Source: Bradyrhizobium cosmicum
GTDB taxonomy: Bacteria; Pseudomonadota; Alphaproteobacteria; Rhizobiales; Xanthobacteraceae
Assembly: GCF_007290395.2 (NCBI RefSeq)
Contig: NZ_CP041656.2
Location: 1,736,001 to 1,800,000, forward strand
Direction of reading: 5' to 3'
Length of the DNA: 64,000 bases
Shown here: piece by piece, positions 55,229 through 63,386 of the stretch
Numbering within the stretch: the stretch's first letter is position 1
Layout of the letters: each line of letters starts with the position of its first letter
Program-made: the position numbers and the translations under genes
The notes under the pieces: generated by a model
Told to the model about the DNA's origin: nothing
Seen by the model: only the letters and a program-made list of their open reading frames with translations
Databases searched by the model: none

Positions 55229-55426
55229 TCACCCTCCCTGCCGCGGTGTGATGATCTCGATCTCGTCGCCGGCTTTCAGGCTGGTCTCAGCCCAGCGGCT
55301 CTTCGGCACGACGTCGTAATTCAGCGCGATGGCGAAATGGGTGCCTTCGTAGTCGAGCTCCGACAGCAGCGCGTCGACGCTGGCGGAACTCACCTCGCGC
55401 TGCTCGCCATTCACGATCACGCGCAT
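55229..55426 (-). CDS. thiS: Sulphur carrier protein ThiS
   Basis: 65 residues, beta-grasp fold. Starts [20 protein letters not shown] and ends in the essential Gly-Gly (ITPRQGG), which is adenylated and thiocarboxylated. It gives sulphur to ThiG. Its ATG lies 10 bases inside the end of thiO, which implies translational coupling. Confidence 0.93.
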   Translation of the reverse strand: MRVIVNGEQREVSSASVDALLSELDYEGTHFAIALNYDVVPKSRWAETSLKAGDEIEIITPRQGG

Positions 55427-56442
55427 TGCATCACCTCGTTGTCGATCTGGCCGCGCTGGACGTATTGCAGCGTCAGCTCGGCGAGCGCCGGTGCGATCAG
55501 GAAGCCGTGGCGGTAGAGGCCGTTGACGCTGATCTGGCCGCCGCGAATGCCGATGCGCGGGAGATTGTCGGGAAAGGCGGGGCGCAGGCCCGAGCCGAAT
55601 TCGACGATCCTCGCCTCGCCGAACGCCGGATGCACCGTATAGGCGGCGCCGAGCAGCTCCAGCGCCGAGCGAACGCTGACGCCAGTGTCCTCGGCCTCGA
55701 TCGAGGTCGCGCCGAGCATGAACAGGCCGGCCTCGCGCGGGATCACGTAAAGCGGCCAGCGCGGATGGATCAGCCGCACCGGGCGGGCCAGCTGCACCTC
55801 GCTGGTTTCGATCAGGATCATCTCGCCCTTGACGCCGCGCAGCTCCTTCTGCTCGTCGCGTGCGGAAAGGCCGCGGCAGTCGATCACGATGCCTTTAGGA
55901 TCAAGTTCTGCGAGCTCCTTCGCGGACACGTCGCTGCCGAACTTGATGGTGCCGCCGGCCGCGATGATGCGCTCGTGCAGCTTCGGCAGCACGCGGCGCG
56001 GCTCGACATGGCCTTCGCTGGGAAAGAACAGCGCATCGCGGAAGCGGCCCTCCAGCGACGGCTCGAGCTCGGCAAGGCCAGCTGCATCGAGCCGGCGATG
56101 GCCCTCGGTCATCCCCGCGAAGCGCTCGAAATCGTTGCGCTCGCGCGGATGGGCGACGACGAGCGAGCCGTTGAAGGGCGTGTCGGGCAGCTCGCGCCGC
56201 CAGATGTCGAGCGAGCGCTGGCCGAGCCGGGAGATGACGGGTTCGGCGACCTCCGCCTCGCACCAGGGCGCGAGCATGCCGCCGGCCCAATGGCTGGTGG
56301 AATCGGCCATGGCGGCGTCGCCGCGCTCGTGCAGCGTGACGGGATGGCCGGCCTGCGCGAACAACAGGGCCTGCCAGGCGCCGGCAATGCCTGCGCCGAT
56401 GATGGATACCGGGGAATCCGGTCGCTTGGTCGTCTGCAACAT
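55417..56442 (-). CDS. thiO: Glycine oxidase ThiO
   Basis: 341 residues. FAD-binding N-terminus SIIGAGIAGAWQALLFAQAG, DSTSHWAGGMLAPWCEAEV and late GLYRHGFLIAPALAEL. It oxidises glycine to dehydroglycine for ThiG, the oxygen-dependent route. It is the first gene after the TPP riboswitch: the ATG is 5 bases beyond the riboswitch. Its stop overlaps thiS. Confidence 0.94.
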   Translation of the reverse strand: MLQTTKRPDSPVSIIGAGIAGAWQALLFAQAGHPVTLHERGDAAMADSTSHWAGGMLAPWCEAEVAEPVISRLGQRSLDIWRRELPDTPFNGSLVVAHPRERNDFERFAGMTEGHRRLDAAGLAELEPSLEGRFRDALFFPSEGHVEPRRVLPKLHERIIAAGGTIKFGSDVSAKELAELDPKGIVIDCRGLSARDEQKELRGVKGEMILIETSEVQLARPVRLIHPRWPLYVIPREAGLFMLGATSIEAEDTGVSVRSALELLGAAYTVHPAFGEARIVEFGSGLRPAFPDNLPRIGIRGGQISVNGLYRHGFLIAPALAELTLQYVQRGQIDNEVMQCA

Positions 56443-56446
56443 CCCT

Positions 56447-56566
56447 GTCCCTTCGCCGGCATGACCCGGATCAGGTTCAAAGGGTCACCGCGGTCCTGGG
56501 AAGGCCTGCCGATTTGCAAGCTTTGCCCATTTAGCGGTATCTCAGCTCCTCCTCGGAGCACCCCTC
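56447..56566 (-). promoter_or_regulatory. TPP riboswitch (THI element)
   Basis: Minus strand carries GGGGTGCTCC, GCTGAGAT-ACCGCTAAAT, GACCCTTTGAACCTGATCCG and GGTCATGCCGGCGAAGGGA: all the conserved pieces of the thi-box aptamer, in order. The P3 region has a GC-rich extension around CAGGCCTTCCCAGGACCG. It ends just before the thiO start, so regulation is probably of translation initiation by masking the AGGGACAGGG site. Confidence 0.95.
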
Positions 56567-56577
56567 GGAACGGCTCT

Positions 56578-56605
56578 AATGTAGGCTTGTGACGGCTGGT
56601 GTCAA
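56578..56605 (-). promoter_or_regulatory. Promoter of the thiamine operon
   Basis: On the minus strand TTGACA (56605-56600) and TACATT (56583-56578) with a 16-base spacer. Start of transcription near 56571, just ahead of the riboswitch. The -35 box overlaps the stop codon of the transglycosylase gene. Confidence 0.65.
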
Positions 56606-57153
56606 CGCATGTTGCCGGGAACCTGCGCCCGGGCGTTGCGGACGCGCTGGGCGAGCTTCCGGTGCGGCGGGGTGCCGAACATCGGCTGCGGGTTGCCGTT
56701 CGGCTCCAGCCAGGTCTGGGAGCTGGTGTCGGCGCTGGCCTGCTGAACCATCTCCTGACGTTGTCGTTTTGCGGCGTAGTAATAGCCGCCCGCGAAATAA
56801 CGCACGGCCCGGGTGTGGTCGCCATTGGCGGCGCGATAGGCGCCGGCGAGGTATTTGACCGCGTAGGTGAGGTTGGTGTTGGGATCGCGCAGGCCCGCGG
56901 CATCGCCGGTGTAGCCGAGCCCGCGGGCGGTCGCGAGCTTGATCTGCATCAGGCCGATGGTGCCGCCGTGGCCGACGAGACCGGGCTGGTAGCGGCTCTC
57001 GCGCATGATGACGCGATGCACCAGCGCTTCCGGCACGCCGTTGGCGCGCGCGTGGGTCGCGACCATCTCGGCATATTCGGCTTCGCCTGCGAATGCGGCC
57101 TGCGGCAAGGTCAGTCCGGCCGCGAGCAGCGCGGCGATGCGTAAAATTTTCAT
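56602..57153 (-). CDS. Lytic transglycosylase (SLT domain)
   Basis: 183 residues. Signal peptide about 1-22 (ending AAFA). The catalytic Glu is in VIMRESRYQPGLVG and GTIGLMQIKLATARGLGY follows; AGAYRAANGDHTRAVRYFAGG closes the domain. It cleaves peptidoglycan in the periplasm. Its stop codon overlaps the promoter of the thiamine operon. Confidence 0.9.
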   Translation of the reverse strand: MKILRIAALLAAGLTLPQAAFAGEAEYAEMVATHARANGVPEALVHRVIMRESRYQPGLVGHGGTIGLMQIKLATARGLGYTGDAAGLRDPNTNLTYAVKYLAGAYRAANGDHTRAVRYFAGGYYYAAKRQRQEMVQQASADTSSQTWLEPNGNPQPMFGTPPHRKLAQRVRNARAQVPGNMR

Positions 57154-57248
57154 CAGATATCCTCGAGGTCCCGTGACCTGCGCCCAGACTCTTAAGGCGG
57201 CCGAAGACGGCGATGATGTGGCGAAGCGGAACCTGCGTGCGCGGGAAC

Positions 57249-58574
57249 CTACGCCGCCAGCCGCGGCTGCTGCCAGATCGGCAATTGCATGCGCACGATC
57301 AGCCCGTGCGGCACGCGATCGTGCAGCGACAGCTCGCCGCCATGGGCGAGCGCGATCGCGTGCGCGATCGACAGCCCGAGGCCGAAGCCGGTGGAATCGT
57401 CCATCGTGCGCGCGTCGTCGCCGCGCACGAACGGCTCCAGCATCTCCTGCTTGCGCGCGTCCGAGATGCCGGGGCCGTCGTCCTCGACGTCGATGACGAG
57501 CCTGGTGCCCGATACGTCGAGGCGGATCGTCACCTCGGCGCCGAAGCGCACCGCGTTTTCGACCAGGTTGGTGACGCCGCGATGCAGATCGTCGGGACGC
57601 CCGGCGGCTGTCGCCGAAGCCGGCCCGTCATAATGCACGACATGACCCATGTCGCCGAACTGGTCGGCGATCAGTTGCAGCGTGCTGGCGATGTCGACAA
57701 GCGTCACCGCCTCGATCTTGCGGTCGTTGCGCAGCAGCGAGAGCACGGATTCCAGCATCGAGCGCATCTGGTCGAGATCGATCAGCATGCGCTTGCGATG
57801 GCCCTCGTCCTCGATGAACTCGGCGCGCAGGCGCAGCCGCGTGATCGGCGTGCGCAGATCATGGCTGATCGCCGCCAGCATTCGCGTGCGATCCGACATC
57901 AGCCGACCGATCCGCTCATGCATGCGGTTGAGCGCGCGCGCGACCGAGCGGATCTCCTCCGGGCCACGCTCGGGCAGGGGCTCGGAGGTGCCGTCGAGGC
58001 TGAAATTCTCGGCCGCCTGGGCAAAGGACGACAATGGCGTAGCCAGCGCGCGCGCCGCCCACAGGCCGAGCACGCTGATGCAGATGAAGGCGGTCATCAG
58101 CGTCAGCAGCCACGGCGCGCCCCAGAACCAGGGACGCGGGCCGCTCTCGACATGGCCCGCGATCATGGTGCCGTCAGGCAATTCCACGCCGATGCGATGG
58201 GCGCCGCCCTCGGGCGCGAGCTGCACCACCTTGTAACCACGGCCGAGATGGCGGCGGAGCCCGTGCAGGTGCTGGCTTTCGCTGTCCTCGACCACCGTCG
58301 CCGTGCCCGGCGCGTGCGCCTCGATGCTGAGCTTGGGGAAGGCGCGCGCGAGATCCGCGATCAGGCGAGGGCGGTCGTCAGGCTTGGCCGAACCGAGCAG
58401 CAGCGCGGCATCCATCAATTGGGGCGCGCCGTCCGGCGGCGTGTCCGGGCGGTCCGGACGGCTGATCAGGAAGGCGGTGGTGACGACGAGATGCAGCGCG
58501 ACGGTCGAGGCCAGCACCAGCGCGGCGATCTGCCCGCCGATGCCCTTGAGGTGGAAGAACCCGAACGGCCTCAT
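57249..58574 (-). CDS. Sensor histidine kinase
   Basis: 441 residues. Two membrane helices (about 14-37 and 155-175) flank a periplasmic sensor of about 115 residues; then a HAMP linker, the dimerisation domain with His238 in LAAISHDLRTPITRL, and the ATPase domain (NLVENAVRFG, VEDDGPGIS, STGFGLGLSIA). The ATG at 58574 is chosen; it is 14 bp past the regulator stop. It pairs with the OmpR-type regulator upstream. Confidence 0.93.
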   Translation of the reverse strand: MRPFGFFHLKGIGGQIAALVLASTVALHLVVTTAFLISRPDRPDTPPDGAPQLMDAALLLGSAKPDDRPRLIADLARAFPKLSIEAHAPGTATVVEDSESQHLHGLRRHLGRGYKVVQLAPEGGAHRIGVELPDGTMIAGHVESGPRPWFWGAPWLLTLMTAFICISVLGLWAARALATPLSSFAQAAENFSLDGTSEPLPERGPEEIRSVARALNRMHERIGRLMSDRTRMLAAISHDLRTPITRLRLRAEFIEDEGHRKRMLIDLDQMRSMLESVLSLLRNDRKIEAVTLVDIASTLQLIADQFGDMGHVVHYDGPASATAAGRPDDLHRGVTNLVENAVRFGAEVTIRLDVSGTRLVIDVEDDGPGISDARKQEMLEPFVRGDDARTMDDSTGFGLGLSIAHAIALAHGGELSLHDRVPHGLIVRMQLPIWQQPRLAA

Positions 58575-58588
58575 CGTCGCACGCCCTG

Positions 58589-59329
58589 TCAATTGCCGAG
58601 GGGCGTCGTAACTGCTTCCGTTCTGGGCGTAAAGAGATAACCGCCGGAGCGAACCGTCTTGATGATGGTGGGATCGGCGGGATTCGGTTCGATCTTGCGG
58701 CGGATGCGGCTGACCAGCACGTCGATGGATCGTTCGAACGAGCCGGTGTTACGTCCCTGGGTGAGGTCGAGCAGGCTGTCGCGCGACAGCACGCGGCCGG
58801 GCCGCTCGCAGAACGTCCTGAGCAGGTCGAACTCGGCGCTGGTCACCGCGACGCGTGCGCCCTCCGGATTGCGCAGCTCGCGCAGCCGCAGATCGATGCG
58901 CCAGCCCTCGAAGGCGAGCGTGCTTGCGCCCTCGATCGAGCTCGCCGCCTGTGCAGCGGCCTGGCGGCGCAGCACCGCGTTGATGCGCGCGAGCAGCTCG
59001 CGCGGGTTGAAGGGCTTTGACAGATAGTCGTCCGCGCCCATCTCGAGGCCGACGATGCGATCGACGTCCTCGCCGCGCGCGGTCAGCATGATGATCGGCG
59101 TCTGTGTCTCCGAGCGCACCTTACGGCACAGGCTCAGGCCGTCCTCGCCGGGCAGCATGACGTCGAGGATGATGAGGTCGACGCGATGATCCGCCATGGC
59201 GCGCGACATCTCGCGGCCATCGCTCACGGCGGTGACGTTGCAGGCGTTGTTGCGCAGGTACTTCGCAATCAACGTCCGGGTTTCGCGGTCGTCTTCGACA
59301 ACCAGGATGTTGGGAGAGGGATTGGCCAT
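58589..59329 (-). CDS. OmpR-family response regulator
   Basis: 246 residues. Receiver domain with VEDD (11-14), phospho-acceptor Asp56 in IILDVMLPGEDGL and Lys105 in LSKPFNPREL; C-terminal winged helix (VTSAEFDLLRTFCERPGRVL, then IDVLVSRIRRKIEP). It controls unknown genes with its partner kinase, encoded 14 bp downstream. The ATG at 59329 starts the receiver; upstream in-frame sequence is not conserved. Confidence 0.94.
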   Translation of the reverse strand: MANPSPNILVVEDDRETRTLIAKYLRNNACNVTAVSDGREMSRAMADHRVDLIILDVMLPGEDGLSLCRKVRSETQTPIIMLTARGEDVDRIVGLEMGADDYLSKPFNPRELLARINAVLRRQAAAQAASSIEGASTLAFEGWRIDLRLRELRNPEGARVAVTSAEFDLLRTFCERPGRVLSRDSLLDLTQGRNTGSFERSIDVLVSRIRRKIEPNPADPTIIKTVRSGGYLFTPRTEAVTTPLGN

Positions 59330-59508
59330 GCGCTTTGTTTGTCCAAGATTCGGGCCAAAAGGCGAAGATTTTTGTTTCGGTATGTTTCCGGATGACCGGG
59401 TGCAACACCCGGCAACAGCTCGGCAGTGGTGCGGCAAGGTCTCGTTAAGGCCGTTAACCATACCGTGGTGACGCCACACAGGAAACCCGCAAGAACCACG
59501 GAGCCATC

Positions 59509-60075
59509 ATGACCTCGATTTCGGCGGCGTCCGCCGGTAACTACCAGTCGCCATTGCAGCGGCTGCAGCAGGAATTGCAATCGGAAGTCTCCGCCGGCAC
59601 GATCTCGTCGTCGGACCAGTCTGCGCTCTCCACCGCGCTGACAGACATCGACACGGCGCTCCAGCAGAGCCGGTCGAGCGACCAGTCGAGCGGCACGCGT
59701 CCCTCCAAGGACGATATGAAGTCGAAGATCGACGACCTCATCTCCAACGAGGTGTCGAACGGTACGCTGACCTCGGACCAGGCTGACGCGTTGAAGAACG
59801 TATTTCAGTCCGCCTTCGCGAACGGACCCGGCGGCGCCGGTGGTGCGGGCGGACCACCGCCCGGTCCGCCGCCGTCGGACGACAGCTCTTCGGATTCGTC
59901 GTCGTCCACGGACTCGACCAGCACCACCTCGACCGCCTCCACCACGGCGGAGATCCTCCAGCAGTTCCTTCAGGCGCTGCAGCAGTCGCAATCGTCGAGC
60001 TCGTCCTATGGCGCCAACGGCAGCGCGTCCAGTAGCTCGGACCTCTCCGCACTTCTGATCGACTACAAGAGCTGA
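59509..60075 (+). CDS. Ser/Gln-rich protein with an internal repeat, unknown function
   Basis: 188 residues, no signal peptide. Two similar helical units occur: EVSAGTISSSDQSALSTALT and EVSNGTLTSDQADALKNVFQ. Then a Gly/Pro-rich linker (GGAGGAGGPPPGPPPSDD), a Ser/Thr-rich part and a Gln/Ser-rich end. It may be a secreted or surface-associated protein exported without a signal. GGAG precedes the ATG. Confidence 0.75.
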   Translation: MTSISAASAGNYQSPLQRLQQELQSEVSAGTISSSDQSALSTALTDIDTALQQSRSSDQSSGTRPSKDDMKSKIDDLISNEVSNGTLTSDQADALKNVFQSAFANGPGGAGGAGGPPPGPPPSDDSSSDSSSSTDSTSTTSTASTTAEILQQFLQALQQSQSSSSSYGANGSASSSSDLSALLIDYKS

Positions 60076-60235
60076 CCTGAGCGACGCGGGTCGGCGCGGT
60101 CCTCGCCGCGATGATGCTTCTTACCAGGGCGCATCATCGCCGGCGGGGAACCGTGCATCCGGAACGTTCCTCCGTCACTCAGGAACTTCGTCGCGATGCA
60201 GCGCCATGATCGCGCGACGAAATTGCCGCAACTCT

Positions 60236-60260
60236 GGAACTGCAGGTGCTCAGCGCTGTT
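60236..60260 (+). promoter_or_regulatory. Possible general-stress (EcfG-type) promoter
   Basis: GGAAC (60236-60240), 16 bases, then TGTT (60257-60260); the alphaproteobacterial EcfG consensus is GGAAC-N16/17-CGTT. It lies about 39 bases upstream of the PRC-barrel ATG. One base differs. Confidence 0.35.
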
Positions 60261-60298
60261 CTCTCCGCACAAGTTTTTTGCTGAAGGAGAGGACAACC

Positions 60299-60829
60299 AT
60301 GTTGATGAAATCGATCGCCGCCGGTCTTGCCGGCACCGCGTTGCTTGCGACCGTTGCGTTTGCCCAGTCGCCGACCGTCACCACCGACAAGGCGGCGCCC
60401 GCGGCCACCGCGACAACGACGACCACGACGGCCTCCGGCCAGTGGCGCACGTCCAAGATGGACGGCCTGAAGGTCTACAACGACGCCAACGAGAACATCG
60501 GCTCGATCAACGACCTGCTGATGGACAAGAACGGTGACATCAAGATCGCCGTGATCGGCGTCGGCGGCTTCCTCGGCCTGGGCGAGCATCTCGTCGCCGT
60601 GCCCTATGAGAAGCTGAAGTTCGTCAACGAGGCCGTCGCCTACACCGGCACGGGCGCCAAGCCCGCGGCGACCACCACGACGGGCGCTGCGACCGGCACC
60701 GAGAAGACCACCACGACGACGACCGCGACGACCACCTCGTCTACGTCGAAGTGGTATCCGGACCATGCCGTGTTCAACGCGAGCAAGGACGAGCTGAAGA
60801 ACATGCCCGAGTTCAAGTACTCGGAGTAA
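60299..60829 (+). CDS. PRC-barrel domain protein
   Basis: 176 residues. Signal peptide about 1-23 (ending AFAQ). A PRC-barrel domain follows (MDGLKVYNDANENIGSINDL, then AVIGVGGFLGLGEHLVAVPY), with a Thr/Ala-rich tail (TTTTGAATGTEKTTTT). Proteins of this type are common exported proteins in rhizobia and are often stress-linked; their function is unknown. GAAGGAGAGG precedes the ATG. A possible EcfG-type promoter is upstream. Confidence 0.88.
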   Translation: MLMKSIAAGLAGTALLATVAFAQSPTVTTDKAAPAATATTTTTTASGQWRTSKMDGLKVYNDANENIGSINDLLMDKNGDIKIAVIGVGGFLGLGEHLVAVPYEKLKFVNEAVAYTGTGAKPAATTTTGAATGTEKTTTTTTATTTSSTSKWYPDHAVFNASKDELKNMPEFKYSE

Positions 60830-60853
60830 CGCACTTCTAAATGTTTAAACGAG

Positions 60854-60880
60854 GCGCGCCCGGTTTTCTCCGGGCTCGCT
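60854..60880 (+). terminator. Possible terminator after the PRC-barrel gene
   Basis: GCCCGG-TTTTCT-CCGGGC forms a 6-bp stem; the following tract has few T bases. Weak candidate. Confidence 0.35.
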
Positions 60881-60913
60881 GTCGTGTCTGTTTTCCATCA
60901 TCATTGCGGAATG

Positions 60914-61024
60914 TGACCCTCACCCTTAGGAGCGCGCCTCTTGCGCGCGTCTCGAAAGGGCGAGGCCACCGGCCGGGCCTTCATCCTTCGAGAAACTTGC
61001 TTCGCAAGCTCCTCAGGATGAGGA
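60914..61024. repeat. Partial palindromic element, CACCCTGAGG family
   Basis: TGACCCTCACCCTTAGGAGCG at the left and CTCCTCAGGATGAGG at the right, with CATCCTTCGAG inside. It is a diverged relative of the copies at 22833 and 53536. Confidence 0.6.
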
Positions 61025-61059
61025 ATCGGCGGTGCAATCGGGAAGAGGAAGAGGACCCT

Positions 61060-62268
61060 CTACTTCACTAGCGGGCAGCCGCCCTTGTCGAGCGGACGGA
61101 AGGCTTCGTCGCCGGGGACGGTGGCGATCAGCTTGTAGAGGTCCCACTCGCCTTTCGACTCTTCGGGCTTCTTGACCTCGAACAGATACATGTCGTGGAC
61201 CATGCGGCCGTCGATGCGGATCTTGCCGTTCTTGGCGAAGAAGTCGTTCACCGGCGTGGCGCGCATCTGCTCCATCACCTTCGGTGCTTCGTCGGTCTTG
61301 ATGGCTTCGATCGCCTTGAGATAATGCATGGTAGCCGAATAGAGCCCGGCCTGGATCATGGTCGGCATGTGCCCGACCTTGTCGTTGAAGCGCTTCGAGA
61401 AGGCGCGCGTCTCCTCGTTCATGTCCCAGTAGAACGCGTCGGTGACGATCAGGCCCTGCGTCGCCTTGATGCCGAGCGAGTGGGTGTCGGTGATCTCCTG
61501 CAGCAGCGCGATCATCTTCTGGCCGCCCTGCGTCAGGCCGAACTCGGACGCCTGCTTCAGCGCGTTGGTGGTGTCGCCGCCGGCATTGGCGAGCGCGACC
61601 ACCTTGGCCTTGGAGGCCTGGGCCTGCAGCAGGAAGGAGGAGAAGTCCGACGAATTGAGCGGATGGCGGACCTCGCCGAGCACCTTGCCGCCGCTTTCCT
61701 TGACCACGTTGGCGGCGTCGCGCTGCAGCGCCATGCCGAAAGCGTAGTCGGCGGTGACGAAGAACCAGGTGTCCTCGCCGCGCTTCACCATCGCCTTGCC
61801 TGCGACGTTCGATAGCGCGTAGGTATCGTAGGTCCAGTGCACGGTATTGGGCGAGCATTGCGCGCCCGTGATGTCGGAGGAACCGCCGCCGGAATTGATA
61901 TTGATCTTGTTCTTCTCGCGCGTCAGCGCCGAGACCGGCAGCGCGACCGAGGATGTCGGAACATCGAAGATCGCGTCGACCTTGTCGTTGTCGTACCAGT
62001 TGCGGGCAATGTTGACGCCGACGTCGGGTTTGTTCTGGTGGTCGGCGGCGACCACCTGCACGGGCTTGCCCGCGACCTTGGCGCCGTGATCGGCGACCGC
62101 CATCTCGACGGCAGCGAGAGAACCCTTGCCGGTCGCGTCCGCATAGAGGCTCGACATATCCGTGAGCACGCCGATCTTGACGACATCGTCGGAGATCTGC
62201 GCCTGCGCGGCGCCTAACGAGGCGGCGAGAGCGAGGCCTGCCGCAACCGCGGCGATGAGTTTTTGCAT
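61060..62268 (-). CDS. ABC transporter substrate-binding protein, branched-chain amino-acid type
   Basis: 402 residues. Signal peptide about 1-23 (ending AQAQ). The mature protein has the periplasmic-binding family 6 pattern: IGVLTDMSSLYADATGKGSL, VGVNIARNWYDNDKVDAIFD and WFFVTADYAFGMALQRDA. The ligand could be a branched-chain amino acid, urea or an amide. No permease is beside it; the nearby importer is of a different (polyamine) type. A palindromic element follows upstream of it. Confidence 0.9.
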   Translation of the reverse strand: MQKLIAAVAAGLALAASLGAAQAQISDDVVKIGVLTDMSSLYADATGKGSLAAVEMAVADHGAKVAGKPVQVVAADHQNKPDVGVNIARNWYDNDKVDAIFDVPTSSVALPVSALTREKNKININSGGGSSDITGAQCSPNTVHWTYDTYALSNVAGKAMVKRGEDTWFFVTADYAFGMALQRDAANVVKESGGKVLGEVRHPLNSSDFSSFLLQAQASKAKVVALANAGGDTTNALKQASEFGLTQGGQKMIALLQEITDTHSLGIKATQGLIVTDAFYWDMNEETRAFSKRFNDKVGHMPTMIQAGLYSATMHYLKAIEAIKTDEAPKVMEQMRATPVNDFFAKNGKIRIDGRMVHDMYLFEVKKPEESKGEWDLYKLIATVPGDEAFRPLDKGGCPLVK

Positions 62269-62399
62269 GTGTTTCTCCCTGTGTGTTGTTGTTGGGGCGT
62301 TGTTGCTGGGGCAGTTCTAGCGACAATCGGTCGCGGCAGCTAAGCCAAAGATGCGTGAGGGGGTGGAGAAATAAGCAGGGCGCTGCGGTGTTTCCGTCG

Positions 62400-62537
62400 C
62401 CTCTCCCCGCTTGCGGGGAGAGGCCGCAGCGCAACGAAGTAGCGATGCGGGTGAGGGGACTCTCCGCGAGTCTAACTGTTGCCGTCCTTGCGGAGACTCC
62501 CCCTCACCCCAACCCTCTCCCCGCAAGCGGGGAGAGG
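62400..62537. repeat. Palindromic element with perfect 24-bp inverted ends (copy B)
   Basis: Left end 62400-62423 is CCTCTCCCCGCTTGCGGGGA plus GAGG; right end 62514-62537 is its exact reverse complement. Inside, GGGTGAGGGGACTCTCCGC and GCGGAGACTCCCCCTCACCC form a second stem. Same layout as copy A, in the opposite orientation. Confidence 0.92.
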
Positions 62538-62555
62538 GGGAAGATAGACCGCTGC

Positions 62556-63386
62556 TCAGCCTTCGCTGCCCTTGAGCCGTTCGTTGCGCCGGCGCAGGCC
62601 TTCCAGGGTGGCGAGGAGGATGACGGATACCGTCGTCAAGATCACCGCTGCTGCCGTGATGGTCGGGCTGATGTTCTCGCGGATGCCGCTGAACATCTCG
62701 CGGGGCAGGGTGCGCTGCTCGGGACCTGCCATGAACAGCACGATCACCACCTCATCGAAGCTGGTCGCGAAGGCGAACAGCGCACCCGACGCGAGGCCAG
62801 GCAGGATCAGCGGTAGGATCACGCGGCGGAACGCCTGAAGCGGCGAGGCGCCGAGCGAGGCCGCGGCGCGTGCCAGATTGGTGTCGAAGCTTTGCAGCGT
62901 CGCGCCGACCGTGATCACCACAAAGGGCGTCGCCAGCGCGGTGTGGGCCAGGATCAGGCCGAGATAACTGCCGGTGAGGCCAATCGGCGCGAAGAAGAAA
63001 TAGAGGCCGACGGCGGTGATGACGCCGGGCACGACGACAGGCGACAGCACGAAAGCCAGCACGAGCGGCTTGAACCGGCTCTTCCACTGCGCCAGCCCCA
63101 GCGCGGCCAGCGTGCCAAGCAGCATCGACAGCAGCGTCGCGGCGACGCCGATGATCATGCTGTTCTTCAGCGAATTCATCCAGCGCGGCGAATTGATGAA
63201 ATCGTCGTACCAGCGCAAGGAGAGGCCGGGCAGCGGATAGGCGAGGTACGAGCCCGAGCTGAAGGACAGCGGCATGATCGCGAGGATCGGCGCGATCAGG
63301 AAGATGAACACCAGCGTGGAGATGACGATGGTCGCGGTCCACGCGATGCGCTGGCTGGGCGTGCGGAGCGAAGAATGATTGCTCAA
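62556..63386 (-). CDS. ABC transporter permease, PotC type
   Basis: 276 residues with six membrane helices. The EAA loop reads [20 protein letters not shown]; the late [20 protein letters not shown] is typical of PotC-like permeases. The start is TTG (63386), with GGGAGG nine bases upstream, overlapping the stop of the partner permease (translational coupling). It forms the second channel half of a spermidine/putrescine-type importer. Confidence 0.93.
   Translation of the reverse strand: MSNHSSLRTPSQRIAWTATIVISTLVFIFLIAPILAIMPLSFSSGSYLAYPLPGLSLRWYDDFINSPRWMNSLKNSMIIGVAATLLSMLLGTLAALGLAQWKSRFKPLVLAFVLSPVVVPGVITAVGLYFFFAPIGLTGSYLGLILAHTALATPFVVITVGATLQSFDTNLARAAASLGASPLQAFRRVILPLILPGLASGALFAFATSFDEVVIVLFMAGPEQRTLPREMFSGIRENISPTITAAAVILTTVSVILLATLEGLRRRNERLKGSEG

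Noticed and set aside
55032..55232. Minus-strand 66-codon frame between thiS and thiG
   Set aside because: It consists of the palindromic element and has no protein-like sequence.
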